Assembly (NCBI GenBank): GCA_030374805.1
Contig: JARGSG010000225.1
Location: 558,001-622,000 of the forward strand
Direction: 5' to 3'
From: Gracilaria gracilis
Lineage: Eukaryota; Rhodophyta; Florideophyceae; Gracilariales; Gracilariaceae
Length of the DNA: 64,000 nucleotides
Positions within the stretch are counted from its first letter, which is position 1, and every line of letters begins with the position of its first letter. Under the pieces are notes generated by a model. It saw only the letters and a list, made by a program, of their open reading frames with translations. It had not been told where the DNA came from and made no database searches. Shown here in pieces: positions 9,504 to 20,070 of this stretch. The position numbers and the translations under genes are program-made.

Positions 9504-10970
9504 TACGCTTTGAGACGCCTGGTTCTGCATAAGCTGTGGGTGTTCGTCTATAGGACTTTTGGTAAGAAATTGTTCGGCAATCGGTACACATACCTTTCTA
9601 CGGAGAATGGCCAATTGTTCAACTTGTTTTGTAGGATGGGGCAATATGATTTCAACCTACCAAACTTGTTTAGCGACTATGAGCCTGAAACTTCTCACAG
9701 TCCGGTATTGGAGTTCACGCACGGGACAGAAGTGTATTCTGTTTCACTTTTTACGGGGGCAGTACTCATTGACGGTGAACGCGCAGGATTTCTTAGTCTC
9801 GATGAAGGAAACCTGCTCAACGTCAACATTCTCGCTGAATTGTTTAGAGCAATGATAAAGAACGATCATGGCGCATCTGTTATTGAGATTGTCTTAAGAA
9901 GGGGGACAAATAGTGGGGACCCCAATGCGGTTCATGCCTTTCAAAGTGACCAGGATTTTCTCCGATGGCTAAAGAAAACATGGGCTCAATTAAACGAACA
10001 AGATAACCCACCATCGAAAGAAGCCAGGCTCATGTATGCTTCTGTTGTGTTCAAATACAAAACAAGCCCCCGATTTGTTCCTTTTAAAATGAAAATTGGC
10101 TACACAGAGGGCGAGCACTGTGTACATGCTGGTAGTAGACGGTTGCTGGTTTCGACTCTCAGTGAGGGCAGAGCCGATTTGGGTATAGAAGTGTCATGGA
10201 TTTATCCTTTTCCTTGTGAAGGAGACATAGAACTAAATACCTATTGTGACCTGGATATTCACTCGACCGTTGTCAAGAGGTATATATGCCTTTACCGTGA
10301 AAAGTGTCGAGTCGATTCGTCAACCCACTGCCTCAGGAAGGTATTTTGGCATGAAGAAGGAGCGCAAATCGAATGTCATGTTTACCGGAGAATTATTGCT
10401 TGGATGTACATTTTGTTATGCATTATGTTCAGTATATGTGTGACAATATTCAACTTCATGAATAGAGATACTATTACTGAAAGATGGGTGGACGGAACAT
10501 CTGTGGCAACAATTTTGCTAGTCTCTTTCTTCGGCCTTGTGAAATTGACAAGCGAGGATCCAAACGCAGTGCGGAACAGGCTTTCAGGCGTTAAAGTTTT
10601 TCGATCCATGCGCCAAGTATGTAGATATGCGAACGTGACGGAGACACAAGCGAAGTTTATTCTAGACGCCCTTGACGAACCTGCACGATGGATTTCTAAC
10701 CATAATACCTGCGCAATGGATGTAACGTGTGCGGGATCCATTCAATTTAGTAGAGGCTCCACAGCGACAGAAGTGATGGGGATGGGAAAGCTGTTGGTGT
10801 ACAATGTTGAAAGTGGGAAACTTCGATTATATGATGCTGTTCGGGATCGATACCGACAAGCTGTCTGGAAAAGTAGAAAAGTTGTACATGTGGATTCTGA
10901 AAAGGTTATAGACGGAGGCTCTCCGAGCGAAATGGATATTATAGTTCGTGGAGATGTAGTGATGGAGTGA
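9504..10970 (+). CDS. Unknown protein with two central membrane segments
   Basis: 488 residues from the first in-frame ATG. I do not recognise it. The N-terminal 300 residues look globular, with mixed alpha/beta character and an inner motif EFTHGTEVYSVSLFTGAVLIDG. Two hydrophobic segments follow (MYILLCIMFSICVTIFNF and ATILLVSFFGLVKL) separated by about 20 residues, giving a hairpin with both large ends probably on the same side. The C-terminal part contains an N-G/S-rich stretch and ends DVVME. Codon use and length support a real gene. Flanked by long gene-poor DNA. Possibly restricted to red algae; a lineage-specific membrane protein is the most that can be said. Confidence 0.6.
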   Translation, partial: YALRRLVLHKLWVFVYRTFGKKLFGNRYTYLSTENGQLFNLFCRMGQYDFNLPNLFSDYEPETSHSPVLEFTHGTEVYSVSLFTGAVLIDGERAGFLSLDEGNLLNVNILAELFRAMIKNDHGASVIEIVLRRGTNSGDPNAVHAFQSDQDFLRWLKKTWAQLNEQDNPPSKEARLMYASVVFKYKTSPRFVPFKMKIGYTEGEHCVHAGSRRLLVSTLSEGRADLGIEVSWIYPFPCEGDIELNTYCDLDIHSTVVKRYICLYREKCRVDSSTHCLRKVFWHEEGAQIECHVYRRIIAWMYILLCIMFSICVTIFNFMNRDTITERWVDGTSVATILLVSFFGLVKLTSEDPNAVRNRLSGVKVFRSMRQVCRYANVTETQAKFILDALDEPARWISNHNTCAMDVTCAGSIQFSRGSTATEVMGMGKLLVYNVESGKLRLYDAVRDRYRQAVWKSRKVVHVDSEKVIDGGSPSEMDIIVRGDVVME

Positions 10971-12816
10971 TACATTGTGCCTTCCGATGTGGTGTCACTT
11001 CTCCCTTTGGGCTTGAAGAAAATTTGAGAATAGCAGGAAGCAAGGTTCAAGGGCAGGGATAACGCGGGGTGATTTCAAACAGAAAACCAGTTTGTGAGAA
11101 AGTGTAGTTTATACCGTGCAGGCGTGACACCAATATCTCTTACAAGGTGAACTTGGGACAAATGAAGTCATAATGCTTAGTAACCATGAAAAATCAAAGA
11201 AAGAAGCAGAGATGATACATATATATATATAAAGTTAGTTGAAAGCTGGTTCTCAATCATTGAGAGCTTCCTATTAAGAAAATGGAAGCTATCTTGAAGA
11301 ACAAATTCTTCCTCAGCGTGGGAAGAAACTGAAAAAAAGGCTGGCAGAAGACAAATACAAGGGAGGAAGGGCCGTTGGAGCTGGTTCTTCTTCATGTGAA
11401 GTTCGCGAACACTCCTTTGTAAACAACTTTAGCTTCAGTTTCCCTTGTTTTTTAAGGAGGAAAAGCAGAGCTTGGCTACATAGGAAGGAAACACGAAACG
11501 AGCCTTGCGTCCTACTGCATTGCTACTGCTCATGGTGTCACATCACACCTTCTGGGGACATTTACGGTCCGAAAGAGGGGTGGGGAGGTATTTCAGAGCG
11601 ATGGAGGCGTTTCGTCCATTTCTCTGGAGATGGCTATGATAGTCTCTAAGTCTAATAGATAAGATTAAGCAATGGCCGTCACGGTTTTTGGCCTTTTTGT
11701 AAGAGAGAGAACCATCTTTAGATAGGCCTCCAGTCGTGTTGGAATCAAGGGCGACCGACCAGAATAAAGAAGAAGAAGTTCCGAGAGACTGTCTCCCGAA
11801 AAATGTTGAACGTATGGACGAACGATAGTGAATCGCTCAGCACTACATGTTCGGCATCTTTCTTAGGTCGTGTAGTGCACTCGCAGCGACGGATTTTGTC
11901 ACCAAAGAAGGTTGCAACAGGATGTAGTTCGAACACATGCCCTGTATAGAACTGAGCAAGGTTGACTTCAGCTCTGCGTATCTACCAGAGTGCTCTCCCA
12001 CTTCCGCTCCGAGACAAATCCTCTTCCCTTTCGGCATAGCAACTTGATATTCTTGAGGGTTGAGTTTTGGGGCAACGCAACTACATGTAGACTGCTACTT
12101 GGAGCAAAGGTCCTTCGCAGTGTTAACTATATAGTAGTTGAGTCGAATAAAGGAAAACTCTTCTTTGATGGAAATCACTATTTCTGAACAAAATGATGGT
12201 CATGTTTTTACTCCGATTGTCGTACTTTTGAAGAACCAGCCCACAGCTTCATGATGAATTAGATACGGACAGTTGCAACGCCGCAGTGACTGTGAGACAA
12301 GCAAGTTATCAAACCGTAACTCACTCGCAGAATGGCTTCCATTGGCTTACCAATCGTGGCCTCGCTTCGCTTGGATAGATATCTACAATGTTTCGCATTG
12401 GTTCGAATGTTCGCGAGCTTGCCCGGTGATTGCCTTCCTCAAGAGAGAAAGCTTCATTTGGAGTTCAGTAATAGATATCTCTTGTAGCTAGTGGAGGACT
12501 GCTGTAATAATAAAGAACAGAGAAGATATCGACACGTGTACAATTGTGAGACGCTGATCTCCAAAGAAGAGGAGCTGGATGCAGTAAAACTCTTCGTTCC
12601 TTCCTTGGCCAAACGGGTTTCCGTAGTCCTTCTTAACTGAGTGCACATTTCCTTCGCAACTTCTGCCAAGCACGACTTTATTGTCTGAAGGAAATTGAGA
12701 GTACGAGTCATCTTGTTTCATTCGTTTTTGTAGGCCAACAACGGCTATTTTGCTTTAGCTCTTGTTGTTCAATCCGGGTTGAACTGGGCTGTACTTGGTT
12801 AGTTCTACAAGCGAAC
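10971..12816. other. Gene-poor region containing a diverged dispersed repeat
   Basis: 1.85 kb with only short frames. At about 12430-12515 it resembles the sequence flanking the Harbinger element (22491 to 26410), see findings. Around 11219 there is a short AT dinucleotide run. No supported gene. Confidence 0.5.
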
Positions 12817-13854
12817 ATGGCATTCGTCAACTATGCCTCCAGTAAATTATTCGCGTCTCCAGCCGTGCGAATCCAGCGATCTGTGTGCCTCCATCGTGAA
12901 CGGAGTTCCAAGTTAAAAATGAGTCAGAGCAGAATCGGTCACGGATTTGACTTGCACCGTTTGGAACCCGGGCTTCCCCTAATTCTTGGCGGGATAGAGC
13001 TGAAGCACGATAGGGGTTGTGCTGGTCATTCAGACGGTGATGCTGTGTATCATTGCGTGGTTGATGCAGTTCTAGGGGCTCTTTCGCTACCAGACATTGG
13101 TCAACTTTTCCCTGATACCGACCCGCGGTTCAAAGATTGCCCATCACAAGTGTTCATGGAAGCCGCTTACGAGAAAATGCAAGAAAAGGGATATGAAATT
13201 GGAAACATTGATGTCACCATCATCCTAGAGAAGCCAAAGTTATCACCACATAAGGCTGCTATTAGAGAGAACATTGCAAGCTTGTTACACACAGATCTGG
13301 AAAATATCAACGTGAAAGCAAAAACGCATGAAAAGGTTGACGCAGTCGGAGAGAACAGGGCTGTTTCCGTACACGCCGTAGCGATGTTACTTTCAGAAGA
13401 TGGACAAGTAGGGCCATCGTCGGGCGAAGCTGTTTCAGCTGTGCCTGTTAGCCGGTCCGAATCTATCACCGATTCACTGCTTGGAACTATCAGGCAGCGA
13501 GTGTCCACCATACAAGATGCCACACTGGACAAGGAAAGCTCATGTCCTATACAGAAACTATATGATACTGTGGAAGAACGAAAGGGAGCAGATCCATCTT
13601 CCTCATGGACGGCAAAGCTGTTCTCGAAAGGTCGCCAGAAAATCGCACAAAAAGTTGGAGAGGAAGGGGTTGAGGTTGCCATAGAAGGTAGCGGGGGAAA
13701 TCCGAGCGGTGTTATCAAAGAAAGTGCAGATCTGTTGTACCATCTTATGGTACTATGGTCAGAACTCGGGGTGAGGCCAAGCGAAGTATGGTCCGAACTG
13801 AAGCGCAGAGAAGGGACAAGTGGGATTGCTGAGAAAGCATCGCGCACAGGATGA
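12817..13854 (+). CDS. Bifunctional IspF-HisE fusion: MECDP synthase plus phosphoribosyl-ATP pyrophosphatase
   Basis: 345 residues in one uninterrupted exon. After a leader of about 35 residues comes a complete IspF (IGHGFDLHRL with metal Asp and His; GHSDGDAVYHCVVDAVLGA; DIGQLFPDTDPRF; closing AVSVHAVAML). IspF makes 2-C-methyl-D-erythritol 2,4-cyclodiphosphate in the plastid MEP isoprenoid pathway. A linker of about 30 residues joins it to a complete HisE domain (from about residue 218: SWTAKLFSKG, KVGEEGVEVAI, ESADLLYHLMVLW). HisE hydrolyses phosphoribosyl-ATP to phosphoribosyl-AMP in histidine synthesis. In plants HisE is normally fused to HisI. Both domains keep their signature residues, so both activities are plausible. 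No stop or splice signal separates them. Confidence 0.93.
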   Translation: MAFVNYASSKLFASPAVRIQRSVCLHRERSSKLKMSQSRIGHGFDLHRLEPGLPLILGGIELKHDRGCAGHSDGDAVYHCVVDAVLGALSLPDIGQLFPDTDPRFKDCPSQVFMEAAYEKMQEKGYEIGNIDVTIILEKPKLSPHKAAIRENIASLLHTDLENINVKAKTHEKVDAVGENRAVSVHAVAMLLSEDGQVGPSSGEAVSAVPVSRSESITDSLLGTIRQRVSTIQDATLDKESSCPIQKLYDTVEERKGADPSSSWTAKLFSKGRQKIAQKVGEEGVEVAIEGSGGNPSGVIKESADLLYHLMVLWSELGVRPSEVWSELKRREGTSGIAEKASRTG

Positions 13855-14295
13855 TATCGTCCACTTGTCAGATTCTTAGCCTCAACAAAGGCAAATGCAT
13901 TACTGGAGCGTGGCCATTTCTTCGCTCATAGAAAGTTTTGAAACAGAAAAAAGCTCGGAATTGATGTTGCTTCTGAAGCCACCCAAGTAACAATGGTCAC
14001 CAAATGAGCTTCTAACTCTAACCTTTGTACAAAACTGCTTTTCTTCTTGCCTTATGATAGACACCTTTGTCTTTCTCTTGGTTGGCTTGAAAATGTGTTT
14101 CAAAACTTGTCATCATCAGTGAAACATAAGACACTCGAGGTGACCGTCGCTTGGCGAATATCTTAATCGTACAGATCATAACTGAGGGCAGACTTTTGTA
14201 TCCAGCTTTGCTTTCACGTGGCCCATTCCCATTTTAAAGGCTCGTTGTCTACCCGTTCAGTTCAGATGGTAGTGGGTTTTGTGGTGGAGCACCCA
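13855..14295. other. Convergent 3' intergenic region
   Basis: 441 bp between the IspF-HisE gene and the IGPS-like gene, which converge. Nothing distinctive seen. Confidence 0.5.
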
Positions 14296-15408
14296 CTACT
14301 CCACGGTATCGTCCAAGAAAGGAGCCCCAAAATCTCCAGCGAGCATATCTCCCGCTTCTCGCCGCTGAGAACGAATTTCTGCCATAAACGAGCGTAGTCG
14401 TTTTGTCTGAAGCAACGTTGTCCCCAAAACTACTCCATTAAACCCGTGGTCAAGAAGATTCCAACAGTCACTTGCTGTCACTAATCCACCACCGCCTATA
14501 GTTAGTACCCAAGGCGGAACTCCATCAATCAGCCTTTCCGCAGTTCCTGGAACCAATATGTTTCGTGAACGATCCCAGTTGGTAAGGTACAGAATAGTTG
14601 CTCCACATTCCATGGCGAAGTCCCTTTCCAATTCTGTATGACATTCAATAATAGATTCAATACCCATTGCGGTTGCAGCATTCATAAGCTCCATAAGTTC
14701 CGGTAAAGCCGCCCCAGCAATTATGTTAACAGCTGCAGCACCCGATACTGCCGCTTCGGCAATCTGGACCGCATCAATTATCAGATCTTGCCTCGCAATT
14801 GGCATTCCAAGGTCAACATTCGAAGTCCGTAAAACGCCTGTAATCCTTGACAATTCTCCAGTCTGAACCCCATAACGCAACATGTCCGTGAAAACGAGGG
14901 CGGCATCGACACCAGTTACGCTGAGAGCTCTTGCTTCCCGTCCAATATCCTCTAAGTCCGCAATTTTGGTCGCACTTTCACCAGGGCGCGGAGGGTGAAA
15001 CCGTTTAATAGCAGCAACAATCGAAAGTGTTCTGTCCCGTCTCCTGAGAGCCTTCGAGAATCGATGTGAGCATTCTTGTGCATAAAAAGACCGACACATG
15101 TTGATAGGATGATCTGGTCTTTCTTGAAGAGTGGTCTCCATCAACTCAACCTCCAGTTTCTTAAGTTCCACAGCTTCGCGTAACAGTCCGGTAGGTTTCC
15201 AACCCATTGAAATTGGTTGCTTGCGACTGACATGCTTTCGCTTGCTTGAATGGCTGATTTTCGCAGATTGGCATGCACTGCAGGAGCTCTTCTTGACGGG
15301 GAGCCACGACGTAATGAATCCCAGCGATCGAGATGGCGATGCAGAGGCAAACAAGGAACTTGGGTTTTGGTTGAGGGCTTCTGTTTCAGGAGTACAACGT
15401 TTCATCAT
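14296..15408 (-). CDS. Indole-3-glycerol-phosphate-synthase-like TIM-barrel protein, catalytic residues altered
   Basis: 370 residues from the ATG at 15408 (the frame is open a little further but only to non-ATG codons). A Ser/Lys-rich leader of about 75 residues suggests an organelle. The barrel follows the IGPS order: VAAIKRFHPP (usual IaEfKRxSPS), MPIARQDLIIDAVQI (usual LRKDFIid), IIECHTELE, LYLTNWDRS (usual INNRDL), LTIGGGGLVTASD (usual ESGI). IGPS closes carboxyphenylaminodeoxyribulose phosphate to indole-glycerol phosphate in tryptophan synthesis. The first Glu, the general-acid Lys and the ES pair are replaced here, so the activity may be lost or changed. A canonical IGPS would have to be elsewhere if this one is not active. 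Confidence 0.8.
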   Translation of the reverse strand: MMKRCTPETEALNQNPSSLFASASPSRSLGFITSWLPVKKSSCSACQSAKISHSSKRKHVSRKQPISMGWKPTGLLREAVELKKLEVELMETTLQERPDHPINMCRSFYAQECSHRFSKALRRRDRTLSIVAAIKRFHPPRPGESATKIADLEDIGREARALSVTGVDAALVFTDMLRYGVQTGELSRITGVLRTSNVDLGMPIARQDLIIDAVQIAEAAVSGAAAVNIIAGAALPELMELMNAATAMGIESIIECHTELERDFAMECGATILYLTNWDRSRNILVPGTAERLIDGVPPWVLTIGGGGLVTASDCWNLLDHGFNGVVLGTTLLQTKRLRSFMAEIRSQRREAGDMLAGDFGAPFLDDTVE

Positions 15409-16235
15409 CCAAGATTCTGCCAGAGATATAATCTGCACTGGATATAATTACCGAATGGCATATACTTCTACAGCTTTGAGCTTCTCCGGGTATTTAGGTG
15501 AAGCGTCCACTCTTGCCATCATCATCTCAAATTGCTGTACGCCCCCGGCATGAAAACTTGATCTCCATTCCATTGGGTTTGCACTGCAAAAACCTTCCAA
15601 AATTGGAAAACCTTTGCGAACTGAGCGGTTTGAAATTCACTCTTCGTAGTATCCAAAAGGTACGAAGTTCGTTACCGTGCACTTAAGCAGGGCTCGGCTA
15701 CGATGAGCTTACTCTACATATTCCAACATGTACGAGGTGCTCTGAAGCCTTTTCTCCTTCAGTTACTGACTTCTATTTGCCTTGCCCTTGAAAGGCAGGA
15801 ACCCATGATCTATGAAACAAATTATGAGTTGAAGTGCATACAGCATGTGCACTTCGAGTGGCAAGATGCCTAAGATCTTTTGTCGCGCTCCACTTCGCTA
15901 GTCTGCTAAGAAGGGTGCAGAGCAATAATTATCTGTTTGTAGGCGCGACGGCACTTCACATCAAGGGTACTGAAATGTCGAGAGATTTGGTGATAATACA
16001 ATGTCTTGTTACACGAAAAGACGCATTGAAAGCTTCACGTTTGGACAAAAGGAATAACTGAAGTAATAAGATGCAAACAGCGACCCGCCGGTCGGGCCGG
16101 ACGGGACAAAGGTCGTGCCTTTCCATCTTGAAGATTTGTACAGGCATTGCGTTCGTTGATATAAGACAGATTTTGTTGTACAGGACAAGAAACAAGATAA
16201 AGTACGGCAAGTACTACTCATTTCTACAAGCCTCT
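15409..16235. other. Intergenic region, no supported gene
   Basis: About 0.8 kb between two genes transcribed leftward. Short open frames on both strands overlap each other and show no family features. Confidence 0.5.
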
Positions 16236-17462
16236 TCATCTATTTTCGATGTCAACAATGAAACTGCCGACGTACTCGTTGGCATCAACAACTTCTTCAA
16301 AGAAGTAATCATTGTCTTTCAACCACTTCTTAACTGCAGGCCGTAGTCTGGCTCTCCCTGTACCCTTTGTGTGATGACCAGTACCAGTAAGAATACGAAT
16401 TCTTCCGTGCTTACCTTCCAAAGCAGAGGGCAATCTCTCTAAAGCTTCGTTAACATGCAAGCCGTGGAGGTCAATTACATCGAGAACATGAGGTGGGTTT
16501 CTGGTAGCGAAAATGGCATTTGCAGCTTTGCTGTGCAGCTCTTTCATCCTCTCATTCGCCTCTCTCCCTAATGCGCCCATCTTCTTCGCAGTCGCTCCGT
16601 CATTCCTCTTGAATGCCGCCGCAGCTCTGTCGAAATACTTGTTCCGTATTGAGGCTTGCTCCGCTGCTTCGGCCCTCAGTTCTTCGTAAAGCTCAGCTAC
16701 ACTTCGGCCTGTAGAAACCCAGACATTACCCACGTCCCCAGATACAGGTGCTATTTCTTCGTGCGCTAGTGGCGAATCATTTACGGATTGCATCCCGTGC
16801 ACAAAGTTGTGTTTTACGTCCAGATGCTTTTGCCATCTCGCTTTCTCGCGTTGTTCATGTTCTATTTCATGCCAGCCTAACGCCTTCCGCAGTACTGGTT
16901 TTCCCTTCTCAGTGGGTGAAGTCTTTGAGCCAGGGAGAGGGGGGAATTGACGTTCAAAGTTCTCTACCGCGTGTTCGACTGTGGTCTCAGGGTTGGCAAA
17001 CACCGGAGGGGGGGTGTAGAGGGGATGGTCTGCTGGCAAGGGTTCCTCAGCCGGCAAGACCGCAAAAGATGGAACAAATTCCGGGGCGTGAGCATTGAGA
17101 GTGGACTTTGCAGGAGGCGAAACAGGTTGCACGGGCTGGGTAATGTCATAAGATGCAACATCAGACGAAGCGGGTTCGTGCGAATAGGGGTACGGGTACG
17201 GGTGCAGACGTTGGCTGTGCGTGCTTCCGAAGTCTATCTGGGAGAGCGGTGAGGATGTGAATGTGGTGTTGTCATCATATGCGGGGTACGTCGGTTGGTG
17301 ATTGTTGCAAAACGGATAGGACGAATGGAAAGGGTTGTCTGTAAACGAAAGAGAGCTAAAGTTTGAGCTGACGTAATCGACTGTGGTGTAGTCGGTGCCA
17401 TTTTCGTTTGAGTTGACGGACTTTGGGTTTATGCCACTTTGGTCATGTGCCCCGTGCTGCAT
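16236..17462 (-). CDS. PAM2-DUF1771-Smr domain protein (CID5/6/7-like)
   Basis: 408 residues. The N-terminal 110 residues are disordered, rich in Ser, Asn, Tyr and Pro, followed by a clear PAM2 motif (TLNAHAPEFVPSF, near residue 122) that binds the MLLE domain of poly(A)-binding protein. A DUF1771 helical region (ASIRNKYFDRAAAAFKRND) precedes the C-terminal Smr domain with VIDLHGLHVNEALERL and RILTGTGHHTKGTGRARLRP. The same order is found in plant CTC-interacting-domain proteins. Smr domains nick nucleic acid; the family probably works on mRNA bound by PABP in the cytosol. Start is the first ATG. Divergent from the CBM48 gene. Confidence 0.9.
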   Translation of the reverse strand: MQHGAHDQSGINPKSVNSNENGTDYTTVDYVSSNFSSLSFTDNPFHSSYPFCNNHQPTYPAYDDNTTFTSSPLSQIDFGSTHSQRLHPYPYPYSHEPASSDVASYDITQPVQPVSPPAKSTLNAHAPEFVPSFAVLPAEEPLPADHPLYTPPPVFANPETTVEHAVENFERQFPPLPGSKTSPTEKGKPVLRKALGWHEIEHEQREKARWQKHLDVKHNFVHGMQSVNDSPLAHEEIAPVSGDVGNVWVSTGRSVAELYEELRAEAAEQASIRNKYFDRAAAAFKRNDGATAKKMGALGREANERMKELHSKAANAIFATRNPPHVLDVIDLHGLHVNEALERLPSALEGKHGRIRILTGTGHHTKGTGRARLRPAVKKWLKDNDYFFEEVVDANEYVGSFIVDIENR

Positions 17463-18437
17463 ACTTGCAATTCATACAACGGGCGGAGAAGAGGTTATGA
17501 CAAGCGTAGGACGCCTCGCACACGAGCACCGGCAGGGATGGAGTTAGGTCTGGAAAACGGCGTGTGGTGGCCACGTCTGGTTGGGAGGGGTCGGAAGAGG
17601 CGGAACGCAACGAAGGGGACGTGGAGGGCGTGAGGGGGAAGGCGGCGGGTGCGGGGGAGAGGGGGAAAGACGACGCTTAGCACATAGGCGAGAGTAGGGG
17701 TGGGCGAAGCAGCAGCCGATGCGGACCGAGGGATGGAGCAGATTTGGGAGCGAGACTTCATAGATACCCCCGGCAGTGATGATGTAGCTACATAACTGGC
17801 ATTGTGCGTCCAGACGCTGCGCTCAGACGGCGCGTGCGCATGGGCGAGACAGGGCGAAGCGAAATTCGGGCGCCGCCATGGAATGCCCTTTGGCGCAGAT
17901 TCGACGGCAGCTACAGTACAGCTGGCTGTATTGTAGCGCCTGACAGTAACCGCGGTAACCGATTTCGCCCCGTTGCACTGGTCCACGGCGTTCTGAATCA
18001 ATGCGCGAACAGAGGAAACGCACGTGCCAATGGGCGCGCGACAGGTGTGCGCAAAATGCGCCATAATTGGCGCGCGTTGCATCGCAGACGTTGCTGGGCG
18101 GCGACGCGCTGCTCACCGCACATCGTCTCAGCAGGTGCTGAACGGTGATGGCCGAGCGTCTGACACGTCAGTGACAACGCCGCTTTGATCTCATGTGGTA
18201 GCTCTACACAGCCACGCCTTTCATTCTACGCTCTTTTTCCACAATATTTTCGGTCACCTCCCCATTTGCGTTCCTTCACACTCACAACTTCGCGTTCAAG
18301 CCTTGGGGGCCTCCCTACCACCCAAATGTGCACTTCTCGCGCTGGCTCCAGCGGATACAAGAGTGACAGCGCCACCGCCCACTCGCTCCAAGCGCCGGCC
18401 GGTGCCGAATTGGAACTCTTGCACATCGCATTGCCCC
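17463..18437. other. GC-rich divergent promoter region
   Basis: Nearly 1 kb between the Smr gene and the CBM48 gene. It is GC-rich with many GCGC/CGCC words and long spurious frames on both strands. No TATA box is obvious. The first in-frame ATG of the rightward gene is at 18438. Confidence 0.45.
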
Positions 18438-20070
18438 ATGGCTCCGTCGCTTGTTCCCACAACTTTCGAATACGTCGCCGAACGAGACCATGAGTCCGTG
18501 TTGATTAAGGGCTCGTGGGACCGCTGGCAGTCCTTTGCCGCTCTCCAGAAAACAGATGATAACCCCCTTCTGTGGCAAGTGCATATCACCCTGAATCCTG
18601 GCACTGTTCTGTTCAAGTTTGTCGTCGACAACGACTGGGTCTATGCTCCAAACTACAAGCATATCTCCGATGGATTTGGTGGTATGAACAACGAACGGCA
18701 CATCGAGCCACTGAAAGGAATAGTTAGCGCGGAGCCTGAGCCGCAAGGGAATACCCAACCAACCGACTCCGAACCTGCAATTCCTTCCACATACGCGTCT
18801 GTTCGTGAGGTTGCAGATGTTGACTTCCGCCATCACCGTCAGCTACTTCCATCTGTTCACCACTCACACGACGAGGCCATTGCGAGTGAACACGAGCAGA
18901 GTGAGACGCAGACCGACTCGGCACAACAACCAGATGAACCTGCACAGAGTGCAATCCCAACACTTTCTAAAGTCGAGGGCGTACAGCACACTAAATCAAA
19001 TCCTCCATCTGGAGCAGTCACATTTGAATACCCATGTGAAAAACCGTATGAGAATGTGTCGGTAAGGGGGTCTTGGGATGGATGGAAAGTACCTCACCCT
19101 TTAGTATTGTCGGAAGAACACGGGACCTGGTCTGCCGACATCAATCTCCCCGTTGGGAGTTTCCTGTTCAAATTTATCGTAGACGAGCAATGGACCCATT
19201 CTGCCGAGTACGAGGTCCAATCAGATGACTTTGGAGGGTTTAACAATGTTATCAACGTGACTGCATCGGATTCCATTTTGGGCGACACTTGTGAGTTTTC
19301 TGATGCGTTGGACACTGTGTTGCAGCCTCGAAGCGGTGAAGTAGGAAGCGAAACATTGAGCGCGAGAAAAGAAGGTACGTCTGACTCTGAACGAATGGAG
19401 TTTTTCCGAACTCAGGTACGGCGGAAGCGTTCTCTGACATACAAGTTTTCTCTGACATGCAAGTATGTTTTCTGCTTCTTGACACGTTGAAGAAGATGTG
19501 TACCCAGTGGAAAATTTGAATGCGTCCGATCATGAGGATCCCACGTTTAACCCCATATCCCCTCAAGCGCGAGAAAACATTGAAGAGGAAAATCATGCAG
19601 AACAGCAGGGAGAAGTTCATCCTGAATTGGAACAGGAGCCGAGCATCGATCAAGAACCCAAGTCGGTGGGCTCCGACAAGCCTGAGGAAACAGAACCAAC
19701 CCCGCATGTCTCAGATGTAGAGGATAAGCTGGAGGCCAAAGAGAGATCGATTGCTGAAGAAACATATCTTTCACAGAAAGAAGACAGTCCTGAGACTGAA
19801 CAAGCAGAAAGCACAAACGTAATACCAGATTCTGAGGCTGTTAACGGCGACCACGATGCACCAAACTCAGGTTCTGAACTCGGGTCTCGTGTACCTGTTC
19901 AGGATCTGGATGCATCTTCTGAGGAACATGTCGAGGCAGATCAAGCAGAAAAATCAAACGGCGAAAAGCTTTCCGATGCAGAAGAGGTTCTTGTAGGAAT
20001 CATAAATGAAAGTGGTGGACGCGAAAAGGAGGAGGAGAGAAATGATGGCCGGGGTTGCAGTATTTGCTGA
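18438..20070 (+). CDS. Tandem CBM48 starch/glycogen-binding protein with acidic tail and possible CaaX box
   Basis: Two exons, 18438-19374 and 19493-20070, join in phase to give 504 residues; the 118-nt intron starts GTACGT and ends TTGAAG. Without splicing the frame stops at 19490. Two AMPK-beta/CBM48-type glucan-binding domains: residues about 10-95 (VLIKGSWDRWQ, FKFVVDNDWVY, DGFGGMNNE) and about 190-275 (VSVRGSWDGWK, FKFIVDEQW, DDFGGFNN). Each keeps the Trp residues and the G-x-x-N loop used for glucan. The last 230 residues are Glu/Ser-rich and unstructured. The end is CSIC, a candidate prenylation motif. No catalytic domain is seen, so it may be a scaffold on floridean starch granules in the cytosol; the role is inferred. 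Confidence 0.82.

Noticed and set aside
17495..18430. Several long frames on both strands in the Smr/CBM48 promoter
   Set aside because: They overlap each other, follow GC-rich composition and show no domain.
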